Assembly: GCF_027859075.1 (NCBI RefSeq)
Contig: NZ_JAQIBL010000077.1
Coordinates: forward strand, 1 to 46,347
Length of the DNA stretch: 46,347 bases
Source: Oceanispirochaeta sp.
Lineage (GTDB): Bacteria; Spirochaetota; Spirochaetia; DSM-2461
Direction of reading: 5' to 3'
Shown piece after piece: positions 36,367-45,544 of this stretch (within the stretch, counting starts at the first letter, position 1; each line of letters begins with the position of its first letter). The position numbers and the translations under genes were made by a program. The notes under the pieces are model-generated. The model was not told the DNA's origin and did no database searches. It saw only the letters and a list, made by a program, of their open reading frames with translations.

Positions 36367-38022
36367 TTAGTATTTAAATCTGCTGTCACCGATAAATTCT
36401 CTCAATATAGAATCGACGGGAATCATATTTGAAGGAATCGGTGAAAAATTATTAATAAAGTGAAGCAGCCTTTGAGCTTCTCCGTATTCTTCCTTTTCTG
36501 GACTGATTCCTCTTAACAAAGGTTCGGCATACAAGCGCAGTACAGCCAGTTCATAATCCAGAGCCGAATTAAACGCGGCATCCGCCTGATCCTGATTCGG
36601 AAAAATATTTTTTTCTTCCCCCCGTCTTACCGATGGCCAGATCTTTAGAGTTTTTTCGGCATTATAATTTCGAAACTGATGATCTCTGACAATTCTTCTG
36701 ATCAATCTGTTATCAGTGGTGGCAATCCTGTTATGATCATCCAGATTCAATTGAGTCAAAGCCGAAATATAAACCTTAAATTTCTGCGAAACCGGAATAT
36801 CCGGAGTCAGATCCTTATTCAATCCATGAATACCTTCCATAACAAGAATACTTCTGTCCTGCATACTCAGTATCCGACCTCTTTTCTGACGTCCCCCTTT
36901 TTTAAAATCAAAAATTGGAAACTCCGTTTCTTTACCACTGAAAAGCTGGACAAGGTTTTTATTCAGCAGATCTACATCCAGAGCGTCCAGAGCCTCCAGG
37001 TCAGGCTTTCCGTCTTCATCCACAGGAACATGTTCAGGAGAGTGATAGTAATCATCCAGAGAGACCATGAGAGGATTAAAACCAACAACTTGAAGCTGTA
37101 TACAGAGTTTCTTTGTAAAGGTCGTTTTACCCGATGAAGAGGGACCTGCAATCAGAACAATTTTTACCTTTCCCTTTCGTTCCAGGATATTGTCTGCAAT
37201 CTGAGCTATTTTTTTGTTGTGCAGGGACTCTGATACAAGTATAAAGTGCTCGGTCTGCCTTTTATCAGAAACCATGGAATTCAATTTCCCTACTGTGTCT
37301 GCATTCAGTATTTTACCCCAGGACTTGTACTCTCGATAGATAGAGGAGAGAAGAGGTTGATCCTTGAAATCCTCCAGAGTCAGCGGTGTTTTGGAAGGAG
37401 GGTATCTCAGAAGAAAACCATCAGAATAATTCATAACATCAAAACTTTTTAGAAACCCTATAGAAGGGAGAAGAATCTCATGTCTTAAAGCCAGATAATC
37501 TTCTGTACGGTTGATTCGAACCCGTGACTGATTGGCCGATTCAAGAAGAAGGACCGTGTCATTCTGATTCATATCTGAAAAATATTGGCGGGCTTCCCGC
37601 CAGCTGTTGGTTTCAGGGATGATTTTATGATCTTTTTTGATAAATTCTTTCATCTTATTCTGAATGCTAATCAGGTCTTCGTCAGAAAAAGCGGGGGCCC
37701 CATCCAGATGATAGTAGTAACTGTGCCCCAGTGAATGACTCAGTATAAGATGATGCCCGGGAAACAGTTCCCGGGCAGCCATTTCAAGAACATAACAGAG
37801 TGTTCGTCTATAGAGCCTGACACCGGCAGTGCTGTTCAGATACAGGGGCTTTAGCTCACCGTTTATATCAACGCAGGAATTCAGTGAAATGAGCTCATTA
37901 TTGAAATAGGCAGCCACGAGAGGAAACCCATCACAGTCGTCATTGTTCATAATACTGCTGATACATGAATTGCTTTTGATTCTCATGTTCATGTCATTAT
38001 AATTAATTATGTATTCTTTCAT
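36367..38022 (-). CDS. Nucleoside (uridine-type) kinase with ThrRS-like N-terminal domains
   Basis: 551 residues from ATG 38022, with GAGGG 5 bases upstream on the minus strand; GTG 38028 is a weaker alternative. The first 230 residues resemble the TGS and editing-like regions of threonyl-tRNA synthetase (GHHLILSHSLGHSYYYH), and the C-terminal half is a uridine-kinase-like P-loop domain with GPSSSGKTT (about 293-301), a DDYY motif and a VMEGIHGLN segment. This fusion matches nucleoside kinases known from Thermotoga and many anaerobes, which phosphorylate nucleosides for salvage. The ThrRS-like part is not a full synthetase. The substrate is not certain. Confidence 0.87.
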   Translation of the reverse strand: MKEYIINYNDMNMRIKSNSCISSIMNNDDCDGFPLVAAYFNNELISLNSCVDINGELKPLYLNSTAGVRLYRRTLCYVLEMAARELFPGHHLILSHSLGHSYYYHLDGAPAFSDEDLISIQNKMKEFIKKDHKIIPETNSWREARQYFSDMNQNDTVLLLESANQSRVRINRTEDYLALRHEILLPSIGFLKSFDVMNYSDGFLLRYPPSKTPLTLEDFKDQPLLSSIYREYKSWGKILNADTVGKLNSMVSDKRQTEHFILVSESLHNKKIAQIADNILERKGKVKIVLIAGPSSSGKTTFTKKLCIQLQVVGFNPLMVSLDDYYHSPEHVPVDEDGKPDLEALDALDVDLLNKNLVQLFSGKETEFPIFDFKKGGRQKRGRILSMQDRSILVMEGIHGLNKDLTPDIPVSQKFKVYISALTQLNLDDHNRIATTDNRLIRRIVRDHQFRNYNAEKTLKIWPSVRRGEEKNIFPNQDQADAAFNSALDYELAVLRLYAEPLLRGISPEKEEYGEAQRLLHFINNFSPIPSNMIPVDSILREFIGDSRFKY

Positions 38023-38084
38023 GCTCACCCTCAGATTGTCATTCTAATGTAACTATTCTAATGCATAGGATGAGCTGTGGATAG

Positions 38085-38116
38085 AAAAAAAGAGACAGGA
38101 ATATTCCTGTCTCTTT
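38085..38116 (-). terminator. Intrinsic terminator after tRNA-Asn
   Basis: A perfect 12-base inverted repeat, AAAGAGACAGGA (38089-38100) and TCCTGTCTCTTT (38105-38116), with a 4-base loop. On the minus strand the stem is followed by a T-run, as expected for transcription leaving the tRNA gene. Confidence 0.88.
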
Positions 38117-38122
38117 AATTTG

Positions 38123-38195
38123 CTCCCCCGAACAGACTCGAACTGCTGACATGATGGTTAACAGCCATCCGCTCTACCAACTGAGCTACAGGGGA
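38123..38195 (-). tRNA. tRNA-Asn (anticodon GTT)
   Basis: 73 bases fold into a full cloverleaf: acceptor TCCCCTG with CGGGGGA (one G-T pair), D arm GCTC/GAGC with loop AGTTGGTA, anticodon stem GATGG/CCATC with loop CTGTTAA (anticodon GTT, Asn), five-base variable loop and T arm AGCAG/CTGTT with loop TTCGAGT. The discriminator base is G. The 3' CCA is not encoded. It has its own promoter and terminator. Confidence 0.97.
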
Positions 38196-38206
38196 ATATT
38201 TGAATG

Positions 38207-38235
38207 AATATACAGGACTGATAAAAAACTGTCAA
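38207..38235 (-). promoter_or_regulatory. Sigma-70 promoter of tRNA-Asn
   Basis: On the minus strand, TTGACA (38235-38230), a 17-base spacer and TATATT (38212-38207), placed 11 bases before the mature tRNA 5' end. This is the best consensus promoter in the window. Confidence 0.8.
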
Positions 38236-38261
38236 CAGAGTCTTTGAAGAAGTGGGAAGAC

Positions 38262-39230
38262 CTAAAACCGTCCATACAGGGGAGTGTGACATTCCGGACA
38301 TAATCCCTCAGGTTTCAGATAAATGAACCCGCTATTGCGGTCAATGAGCAGGATCCCGCAAGTTCCGCAATAGGTAGAATCCTGCTGCCCGGTGTTGCCC
38401 GTATAGACATGATCAAGAGACTCAGATGCAATAAGTTTCAGTCTGTTGAGCAAAACAGGGGAGGTGGGGGGGGTAGAATATTGGTCCTGGGGATAATAAG
38501 CCGTTAAATGAAAGGGAATGCTCCGGTTAAGACAAGCCAGAAATTCTGAAGACTCACGAATTTCTGATTCACTATCATTTTTTCCGGGTATGATCAGAGT
38601 GACGACTTCCAGATGAACCATAGAGGAAGCCATTGAAATAAACTCTTTCACACTATCCAGATCCCCCTGTAACTCATTTTTATACCATTGAGAATTAAAA
38701 CTCTTCAAATCCACTTTGATTGCATCCATGTGGGAGATCAGCCATCGTCCCGGCTCCGGATTGATGCAGCCGTTTGTGACAAGAAGAGGGGCAATATTGT
38801 TTTCTTTCAGGAGGATGGCCGTTTCAATGAGAAATTCTATATGCACTAAAGGTTCTGAATAGGTAAATGAAACTGAAGGGAAACCTGATTCAAGAACCTT
38901 CTCAAGGATGAACCTGGCTGTTATGTCCTGGTTGGTAAAACTTGTGCTGACGAGTTCATGATTCTGACAGAAAGGACATTTAAGATTACATCCTGAAAAA
39001 CCAATGGAGAGAGAAGAACTTCCAGGCAGGAAATGATAAAAAGGCTTCTTTTCGACTGGATCCACAGCCATGGTCGTTACAGGTGCCGACTGTGGTTCAA
39101 TTCTATCCTCTGATGCCGTCCTTACCCCGCAAAGGCCTTGTTTTCCCGGTTTAAGGATGCAGGAATGAGGACAGAGAAGACACTGGAATCCCCGGTCTCC
39201 CAGGGATCGATAGAGGGGAGGGGCACTCAT
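38262..39230 (-). CDS. amrS: AmmeMemoRadiSam-type radical SAM enzyme (AmrS)
   Basis: 322 residues from ATG 39230, with AGGGG 9 bases upstream; a longer frame runs back into metK but lacks family similarity. A Cys-rich start (Cys17, 20, 24, 34) leads to the radical SAM cluster motif C-N-L-K-C-P-F-C (Cys81, 85, 88) in a pyruvate-formate-lyase-activase-like barrel. A C-terminal zinc-ribbon-like piece (CGTCG and later CPECH) is also present. This layout matches AmrS, which usually goes with Memo and AMMECR1 proteins; neither is encoded here. The reaction is not established. The gene follows metK after 28 bases, so enzyme and SAM supply share a transcript. Confidence 0.85.
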   Translation of the reverse strand: MSAPPLYRSLGDRGFQCLLCPHSCILKPGKQGLCGVRTASEDRIEPQSAPVTTMAVDPVEKKPFYHFLPGSSSLSIGFSGCNLKCPFCQNHELVSTSFTNQDITARFILEKVLESGFPSVSFTYSEPLVHIEFLIETAILLKENNIAPLLVTNGCINPEPGRWLISHMDAIKVDLKSFNSQWYKNELQGDLDSVKEFISMASSMVHLEVVTLIIPGKNDSESEIRESSEFLACLNRSIPFHLTAYYPQDQYSTPPTSPVLLNRLKLIASESLDHVYTGNTGQQDSTYCGTCGILLIDRNSGFIYLKPEGLCPECHTPLYGRF

Positions 39231-39258
39231 AGATTCAATCCCCTTTGTTCGAAATCGA

Positions 39259-40416
39259 TTATAAATACTTTTGCAGATCAACAACACGATCCAGGGCTTC
39301 CCAGGGAAACTCAGACCGTCCGAAATGACCATAAGCTGCAGTCGGATAATAAATGGGACGTTTCAGATCAAATTGTGAAATGATTCCAAAAGGTGTCATA
39401 TCAAATTCTTTTCTGATAATTTCCTCCATTTTGGATTCGTCCATGCTTCCTGTACCGAAAGTATCAACATAGAGTGAGACTGGTTCGGCGATACCAATGG
39501 CATAGGCCAACTGGACCTGGCATCTTTCACCATAGCCGGCAGCGACAAGATTCTTTGCAATATATCGGGCTAGATAGGCAGCAGACCGGTCCACTTTGGA
39601 TGGATCTTTGCCCGAGAAGGCTCCCCCACCATGAGCAGCAGCACCACCATAAGTATCAACAATAATTTTGCGGCCGGTCAGACCGGCATCACCTTCAGGA
39701 CCGCCAATGACGAAATTCCCTGTTGGATTAATATGAAAAACCGTATCTTTTGTGAGCAACTCCAGAGGAAGGGCTTTCTTGATGACCTCTTCAATCAGGC
39801 CGGCCTCAATGACAGAATGAGCTATTACATCATGCTGATGAGAGAGAACAATGGTGCTGATATGACTTGGTTTTCCCTCTACATAATCCACTGTGACCTG
39901 ACATTTACCATCGGGTCTCAGAAAATCAAGAACCTTATTTTTCCTGACTTCCGCAGCCTTCTTCATGATTTGATGTGAAAACTGTATGGGTGCCGGCATT
40001 AATTCTTCTGTATCCCGGCAGGCATACCCGAACATAAGTCCCTGGTCTCCGGCACCCTGTTCTATATGGAGTCCCTGTCCAGCAGTAACTCCCTGACTGA
40101 TATCAAAAGATTGCGGTTTTATTGCAGATAGAACAGAAAAAGAGTGATAATCGATTCCATAGTTGGGATCGTCATAACCTATATCTTTAAGAGTATCTCT
40201 GGCAACCTGTATAAAATCGATATAACCGCTGGTTGTTATTTCACCACCGACGAGAATCATACCTGTGGATGCAAAGCATTCACAGGCGACTCTTGATTCT
40301 TTATCCTGTTCCAGAGCTTTGTCCAAAACGGCATCGGAAATAAGGTCACAAACCTTGTCAGGATGTCCCTCACCGACGCTTTCGGATGTAAACTGGTAAG
40401 TCTTGCGAGAATTCAT
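39259..40416 (-). CDS. metK: S-adenosylmethionine synthetase
   Basis: A 385-residue enzyme that makes SAM from methionine and ATP. It shows [14 protein letters not shown] at the N-terminus, the [12 protein letters not shown] hexapeptide region and the glycine-rich [19 protein letters not shown] loop. The ATG has a strong GGAGGT 6 bases upstream and a good promoter of its own. No SAM riboswitch is present: the predicted untranslated leader is only about 18 bases. Confidence 0.97.
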   Translation of the reverse strand: MNSRKTYQFTSESVGEGHPDKVCDLISDAVLDKALEQDKESRVACECFASTGMILVGGEITTSGYIDFIQVARDTLKDIGYDDPNYGIDYHSFSVLSAIKPQSFDISQGVTAGQGLHIEQGAGDQGLMFGYACRDTEELMPAPIQFSHQIMKKAAEVRKNKVLDFLRPDGKCQVTVDYVEGKPSHISTIVLSHQHDVIAHSVIEAGLIEEVIKKALPLELLTKDTVFHINPTGNFVIGGPEGDAGLTGRKIIVDTYGGAAAHGGGAFSGKDPSKVDRSAAYLARYIAKNLVAAGYGERCQVQLAYAIGIAEPVSLYVDTFGTGSMDESKMEEIIRKEFDMTPFGIISQFDLKRPIYYPTAAYGHFGRSEFPWEALDRVVDLQKYL

Positions 40417-40440
40417 ATAATTACCTCCAAATGAGGGCTA

Positions 40441-40469
40441 ATCATACCTGTTTCAAAATGTTTTGTTAA
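40441..40469 (-). promoter_or_regulatory. Sigma-70 promoter of metK
   Basis: On the minus strand, TTAACA (40469-40464), 17 bases and TATGAT (40446-40441), each five of six to consensus, about 25 bases before the metK start. Confidence 0.6.
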
Positions 40470-40477
40470 GACAGAAT

Positions 40478-41170
40478 TTAAAGTAAAGCTTCTATTGATT
40501 CCTGAACATCGGTCTGCCAGTTTTCTGAACCGTCCAGGAAGGATATCTCATAGATGACACCGGTGTGTTCAATCCTGACATTTAAATTAACAATGCCCTC
40601 ATGAGTCTTCAGGGAACAATTCTTCAATATTGTTCCTGCTTCAAGACCGGTAGTTTTGTATAGTTCCTCGATTTTAAGAACGGCACCGGTAATGGAAAGT
40701 TCCAGGACATGAGAATTGATGAGCTGCAGATTAGCAGGATTCATAAACATAAAATCAAGACGATGTTCTCCCACAGGCACGAGCTGATGAGATTTTCTGA
40801 CTTCCGGAGCAACTTTGTAACGAAGGATCATGGCTTCCAGGTTTTCCATGGATTCATCAACAGGCATCAGGCCATTAACACCCAAAAAATGGGCCTTGTG
40901 TGCATCCTCATTATTAAAAAGAGGATCAACCAGAAGGATAAAGAGGGATGAATCCCGTGAAAACTGTTCCCTTAAAAATTTAACTGCCAGCTTCCAATGC
41001 CTTGGATACTCACTTTCATGGAATAGGACCACATCCGGTCTTATCTCGTTGAAGTTATCCATAGCCTTGAGAGGGTTGGTATAATGTATAAAACCGTATC
41101 CGGCGGGTGTGAAATAACGGTGGACCCTTGAAGCTGTCATCTGCTCGGCAGAAACTAATAATATCTTCAT
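40478..41170 (-). CDS. Degenerate receiver domain fused to a PilZ-like domain
   Basis: A 230-residue protein. Residues 1-115 follow the receiver fold (KILLVSAEQ, then RPDVVLFHE), but the acidic pocket is lost (Ser-Ala-Glu), the phosphoacceptor position holds His51, and the conserved Lys is missing (GLMPVDE). Residues about 125-220 look PilZ-like, with an ELSITG segment at the position of the D/N-x-S-x-x-G motif and a poor R-x-x-x-R match (RKSHQLVPVGEHR). It may bind c-di-GMP weakly or act by protein contacts only. It starts at the base after the stop of the upstream exported-protein gene, so the two form a pair. Confidence 0.68.
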   Translation of the reverse strand: MKILLVSAEQMTASRVHRYFTPAGYGFIHYTNPLKAMDNFNEIRPDVVLFHESEYPRHWKLAVKFLREQFSRDSSLFILLVDPLFNNEDAHKAHFLGVNGLMPVDESMENLEAMILRYKVAPEVRKSHQLVPVGEHRLDFMFMNPANLQLINSHVLELSITGAVLKIEELYKTTGLEAGTILKNCSLKTHEGIVNLNVRIEHTGVIYEISFLDGSENWQTDVQESIEALL

Positions 41171-42121
41171 CTATTCTGTTCCTATGTTCGTAACTTCATA
41201 ACGGTATATTCTCCAAATATTATCTGAGCGGTGTAAATAATAAATATAGCGCTTAATTTCTTTAAATCCGTTGTTTTGAAAAACTTCCCTGACGATCACA
41301 GAGGCTTCATTGCTGGTATAGCTGGTCTGGAGAACTTCAAAATCAACGGGAATGTCGACGATCCCCTGATTTTCAGGAACCTTGTTCATCTCAAGATCCA
41401 TTCGATACACCTCTACAGCAGCTTCCTGCTCAAGTTCTGACATTTTTTCAAACTGTCTTCTTGTCATATTACTTTGAAGAAGGATTTCTTTCAGATCCAG
41501 ATAAAGGAAAAATTTATTCCATTGGTTCTTCTGCCTGGCTTGAAGAGTGTAATGAACAATATCATCGGGAGCCATACCGGCAGAAGCCAGAATCTCACCA
41601 GTCTCCAGATCAATCATATCTTTATATTCATTCTCATACATTCCAGGTCGTATCGTCAGAGAGAGCTTATTCGACTGTATGCCCATACCTGTCTCCCTGT
41701 TTTTGAGCTCAGGAAAAAAATCTCCCTCAAGAACGTAAATACCGGGGTCCTGGATTTCAACATAGCTGTCCAGATCCAGGATGAACCCGAACTCCTCTCC
41801 CGGCTGCAGGGTTATCATTCGATAATAGGCAGGTTCATTCCTTTCATAATTCACCAGATATTCTCTTGATGGAGGAATGGTTTCATTCTTCATAGTTTTG
41901 AGGGTAAACAGAAAATTATATGTTCTATTATCGGCAATCCTGAAGGATAGAGATTCAGGACCAGGATTGGATAAAAGCACTTTCACCTGAATAGGACTCT
42001 CAGGGTAATAGATTTTCTTATTGTAATACCTTATGCTGAATACCGGATCCGCAGCCCATGCTGAGGAAAGGGTGATAATAAAAGTGATCAGAAACAAAAG
42101 GCAGAAACGCGGTCTGGTCAT
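41171..42121 (-). CDS. Exported protein of unknown function
   Basis: A 316-residue protein with a clear Sec signal peptide (FCLLFLITFIITLSSAWA, cleavage after AWA). The first 130 mature residues look like an Ig-like beta domain (IYYPESPIQVKVLLSNPGPE, then LQPGEEFGFILDLDSY), and the rest is mixed with a helical stretch. I do not recognise the family. GGGAG lies 6 bases before the ATG. It is directly adjacent to the receiver-PilZ gene and divergent from mfd, only 45 bases apart. Confidence 0.75.
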   Translation of the reverse strand: MTRPRFCLLFLITFIITLSSAWAADPVFSIRYYNKKIYYPESPIQVKVLLSNPGPESLSFRIADNRTYNFLFTLKTMKNETIPPSREYLVNYERNEPAYYRMITLQPGEEFGFILDLDSYVEIQDPGIYVLEGDFFPELKNRETGMGIQSNKLSLTIRPGMYENEYKDMIDLETGEILASAGMAPDDIVHYTLQARQKNQWNKFFLYLDLKEILLQSNMTRRQFEKMSELEQEAAVEVYRMDLEMNKVPENQGIVDIPVDFEVLQTSYTSNEASVIVREVFQNNGFKEIKRYIYYLHRSDNIWRIYRYEVTNIGTE

Positions 42122-42145
42122 TGGATCTCCCGATTTAATCTTTAA

Positions 42146-42154
42146 TATTATATT
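42146..42154. promoter_or_regulatory. Overlapping -10 boxes between the exported-protein gene and mfd
   Basis: On the minus strand a perfect TATAAT (42152-42147) serves the exported-protein gene, with TTATCA 15 bases upstream as a weak -35. On the plus strand TATATT (42149-42154), 12 bases before mfd, overlaps it. The -35 partner for mfd is poor. Confidence 0.35.
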
Positions 42155-42166
42155 CGGTTTATTTAA

Positions 42167-45100
42167 ATGATAACATTATACCAAAATACGATCAGAGAAC
42201 ATTTTACTAAAAACAACTCCTACCAGACAGTCCTGGATAAAATGAATAGCGGTGATTATCCAGTCAATATCAGTGGCATCCGTGGAAACTACCTGGCAGG
42301 GCTGATCAGAAAGATTCAGGAACTCGGTGCCCGGAATGGACTTGTCGTTACAGGCAACGAAACAGAAGCTGCCGAAATGGTCGGAGACCTCTCTATTTTT
42401 CACGACAAGGTCAGGCTCTTTCCCTGGTGGGGAACCATGGTCTATAAAGGCGTTTCACCACAGGCTTCAGTCTTCGGAAACAGGGTCAACACCCTTTTCT
42501 CCATAATGGAAGACCAGAATACCCTTTATGTAGCCTCCCTCCGCTCGATTCTATCCTATCTGCCCCCCAGGAAATTCCTTGAATCTCTCAAGATTCATCT
42601 TCATATTGGAGATTCTCTGGATCCTGTATATTTGGAAAAGCGTCTTCAGGAATTTGGATATTACAGAGTTCCTCGCGTGACAGTTCCCGGGGAATTTGCC
42701 CTCAGAGGTGAAGTTCTTGATATTTTTATGCCCGGGGATAATGATGCTGTAAGAATTGTTTTTGAATTTGATGATATAGAGTATATAAAATACTTTGACC
42801 CCATTTCACAGAGTTCTCAAGAAAAACTAAAATCCGTCACTCTATATCCCACAAAAGAAATGATCTGGGATGAAGAGCGACTGACCTTTCTGGAAAAGAA
42901 CTTTGAACACTCCGAGGAAGTCATTGATGCCTTGAGAAACAGAGGGGGCTTCAGGGGAGAGGAGTTGTTTTATCCTCTGGCATTTGAGACACCCTCATCC
43001 CTGATTGACTACTTTTCAAAGGATGATCTTCTTTTCCTTGTAGACCAGGAAAGCCTGAGATCAGGAGAAAAGCATCTTTCAAATGAATATGAAGAACTGT
43101 ATTTGCAGGCTCTGGACCAGCAGCTTCTTGTGCCCGAACCCGACAGGATTCACAACAGCCTTGACGAAACAATTCAAGGCCACCGAAAAACTATAAAAAT
43201 CCATAATCTCAGCCAGGATAAAGATTCGGATATCATTTCATTCTCCTGCGACCCGGGGCATTCCTACTTTGGTAATATTAATTATTTAAAGGAGGAAATG
43301 GAGGAATACAGGAAACAGGGACGTAAAATATTTATTTTTGCAGAATCAGAATCGCAATCAGACCGGATTTCCTATCTGCTCAAGGAATTTGAGCCTGTAA
43401 TGGTCCCTCAGAGTATATCTTCCGGATTTTATCTCCCTGAAGAAAACCTCATCGTGATTCAGGAAAATGAGATTTTCGGACGAAAGAAAAATGTTCCCTC
43501 CTCGGTCAGAAAAGCCAAAAGCGAGGTCATTGATTCATTTATTGAACTGAATCCCGGGGACTTTGTTGTTCATGTTAATTACGGGATAGGACTTTTTAAA
43601 GGGATAGAGCGCATCTGTGCTGCCGGGAATGAAAGAGATTATATTTCTCTGGGTTATGCAGGAGAAGAAACCATATTCATTCCGATTGAACAGGTAAATT
43701 TGATTCAAAGGTACATTGGTCAGGAAAGCCGGAATCCCCGGCTTGATAAAATCGGTGGAAAAACCTGGGATAATAAAAAGAAAAAAGTTAGAAAATCTGT
43801 TGAAGATTTGGCAGATAAACTCATCAAACTGTATGCCGGACGGCAGACAGCCCAGGGGTATACTTTTCCTAAAGATGATGATTTCCAACTTGAGTTTGAA
43901 GCGTCCTTTCCCTATCAGGAAACAGTCGATCAGCTTCAGGCCGTAGTAGAAATCAAGGAGGACATGGAATCACATCGTCCCATGGACCGCCTTGTCTGTG
44001 GGGATGTAGGTTATGGTAAAACTGAAATTGCCATGAGAGCCGCTTTTAAAGGGGTTATGGGGGGACGACAAGTTGCCTTTCTCTGTCCTACAACCATCCT
44101 GGCAGAACAGCATTTTGAGAATTTCCAGGAAAGGTTTCAACGATTTCCTGTCCGAATTGCCATGCTCTCCCGTTTTGTAAAAAAAGCGGATCAAAAAGAA
44201 GTATTGAAAAGGGTGAATGCCGGAGAAGTTGATATTCTCATAGGAACACACCGCATCCTCTCCAAGGATATCAGTTTCAAAAACCTGGGCCTTATGATAA
44301 TCGATGAAGAACAACGTTTTGGTGTCAAAGCCAAGGAACAGTTGAAAGAAGTTAAAACCAATATTGACTGCCTGACACTTTCGGCTACACCCATCCCCAG
44401 AACTCTACACATGTCCCTTGTAAAAATCAGAGATATGTCTGTGCTGAAAACAGCACCTAAAAACAGACAACCCATCGAAACTTTTATTCAGGAATTTGAC
44501 GGTGCGACTGTCTCCAGAGCCATTAGGCGGGAAATAGAAAGAGGGGGACAGGTGTTTTTCCTGCACAACCGTGTAGAAAGCCTTGAAAGTATTCAACTCT
44601 ATCTACAGGAACTGGTTCCCGAGGTTTTTGTCGAAATAGCTCATGGAAAAATGAGCTCAAACCAACTGGAAGAAATTATGCACCGCTTTGTCAGTGGTGC
44701 TTTTCAGGTTCTCCTTTCCACAACAATCATTGAAAACGGCATTGATATTCCCAATGTAAATACCATTATCATCGATAGGGCCGATATGTATGGGATCTCT
44801 CAACTGTATCAGCTGCGGGGAAGGGTAGGCCGGAGTGAACGTCTAGCCTATGCCTATCTCCTGTATCCCGAAAGTAAGGCCTTGACTGATCTGGCCATGA
44901 AGAGGCTACAGATCATTTCTGATTTTACTGATCTGGGATCCGGTTTTAAAATTGCCATGAAAGATATGGAAGTCCGAGGTGCGGGAAATCTTCTGGGAGG
45001 GGAGCAGTCGGGTGAAATCATGGCTGTAGGTTTTGATATGTATCTGAGACTCCTGGAAGAAGCTATCGAAAAACGGAGCAGCACTGACAAGGAAGAAGAC

Positions 45101-45544
45101 CCCCCTGAAGTCTACCTGGAACTGGATTATACGGGTTTTATTCCTGATAACTATATCGATGATCCCACCGAAAAAATGGAAGTATATAAAAAAATAGCCT
45201 CCATCACGGAAAAAGCGGAACAGGTGAAAATCTACTCCGAGCTTTTTGACCGATTCGGTCCCCTTCCAGCAGAAATGCAGAGTCTCATGGCATTATCTGA
45301 AATCCGTATTATCTGCAAGCAGCTCTGGATAAATAATTTGAAGGAACGCAGAGGCATGGTCTATATCGATTTTGGAAAAGTAGCTCTTATTTCAGTCGAT
45401 AAAGTAATGAAATTACTGGGCCAGTCGGGAGGACTCGTCAAACTCGATCCGACACATCCTGAAAGGCTGATGATAGAAACTGGTAAAATAGGATTGGATG
45501 AAAAATCCGAATTTCTAAGAGAAAAGTTAAGCCTTCTCCTCTAA
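42167..45544 (+). CDS. mfd: Transcription-repair coupling factor Mfd
   Basis: A 1125-residue translocase (E. coli 1148) that removes stalled RNA polymerase and recruits UvrA. UvrB-like N-terminal part (GNRVNTLF region), RNA polymerase interaction domain (LNPGDFVVHVNYGIGLFKGIE, about 460-480), translocation motors with Walker A GDVGYGKTE (about 612), DEEQ (about 713) and TTIIENGIDIPN, the TRG region and the C-terminal UvrA-blocking domain. No Shine-Dalgarno sequence precedes the ATG, and the predicted leader is very short. It overlaps the convergent histidine kinase gene by 18 bases. Confidence 0.96.
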   Translation: MITLYQNTIREHFTKNNSYQTVLDKMNSGDYPVNISGIRGNYLAGLIRKIQELGARNGLVVTGNETEAAEMVGDLSIFHDKVRLFPWWGTMVYKGVSPQASVFGNRVNTLFSIMEDQNTLYVASLRSILSYLPPRKFLESLKIHLHIGDSLDPVYLEKRLQEFGYYRVPRVTVPGEFALRGEVLDIFMPGDNDAVRIVFEFDDIEYIKYFDPISQSSQEKLKSVTLYPTKEMIWDEERLTFLEKNFEHSEEVIDALRNRGGFRGEELFYPLAFETPSSLIDYFSKDDLLFLVDQESLRSGEKHLSNEYEELYLQALDQQLLVPEPDRIHNSLDETIQGHRKTIKIHNLSQDKDSDIISFSCDPGHSYFGNINYLKEEMEEYRKQGRKIFIFAESESQSDRISYLLKEFEPVMVPQSISSGFYLPEENLIVIQENEIFGRKKNVPSSVRKAKSEVIDSFIELNPGDFVVHVNYGIGLFKGIERICAAGNERDYISLGYAGEETIFIPIEQVNLIQRYIGQESRNPRLDKIGGKTWDNKKKKVRKSVEDLADKLIKLYAGRQTAQGYTFPKDDDFQLEFEASFPYQETVDQLQAVVEIKEDMESHRPMDRLVCGDVGYGKTEIAMRAAFKGVMGGRQVAFLCPTTILAEQHFENFQERFQRFPVRIAMLSRFVKKADQKEVLKRVNAGEVDILIGTHRILSKDISFKNLGLMIIDEEQRFGVKAKEQLKEVKTNIDCLTLSATPIPRTLHMSLVKIRDMSVLKTAPKNRQPIETFIQEFDGATVSRAIRREIERGGQVFFLHNRVESLESIQLYLQELVPEVFVEIAHGKMSSNQLEEIMHRFVSGAFQVLLSTTIIENGIDIPNVNTIIIDRADMYGISQLYQLRGRVGRSERLAYAYLLYPESKALTDLAMKRLQIISDFTDLGSGFKIAMKDMEVRGAGNLLGGEQSGEIMAVGFDMYLRLLEEAIEKRSSTDKEEDPPEVYLELDYTGFIPDNYIDDPTEKMEVYKKIASITEKAEQVKIYSELFDRFGPLPAEMQSLMALSEIRIICKQLWINNLKERRGMVYIDFGKVALISVDKVMKLLGQSGGLVKLDPTHPERLMIETGKIGLDEKSEFLREKLSLLL

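Noticed and set aside
36679-37137. 152-residue open frame on the plus strand
   Set aside because: It lies wholly antisense to the well-supported nucleoside kinase, and its protein shows no domain, signal peptide or known motif.
36367-38022. Threonyl-tRNA synthetase gene, from the N-terminal similarity
   Set aside because: The catalytic synthetase core is absent; the C-terminal half is a P-loop kinase with GPSSSGKTT.
40417-40440. SAM riboswitch upstream of metK
   Set aside because: The leader between the predicted promoter and the start codon is only about 18 bases, too short for any known SAM riboswitch.
41474-41869. 131-residue open frame on the plus strand
   Set aside because: Antisense to the exported-protein gene, which has a clear signal peptide and ribosome binding site; the frame looks like a reverse-strand shadow.
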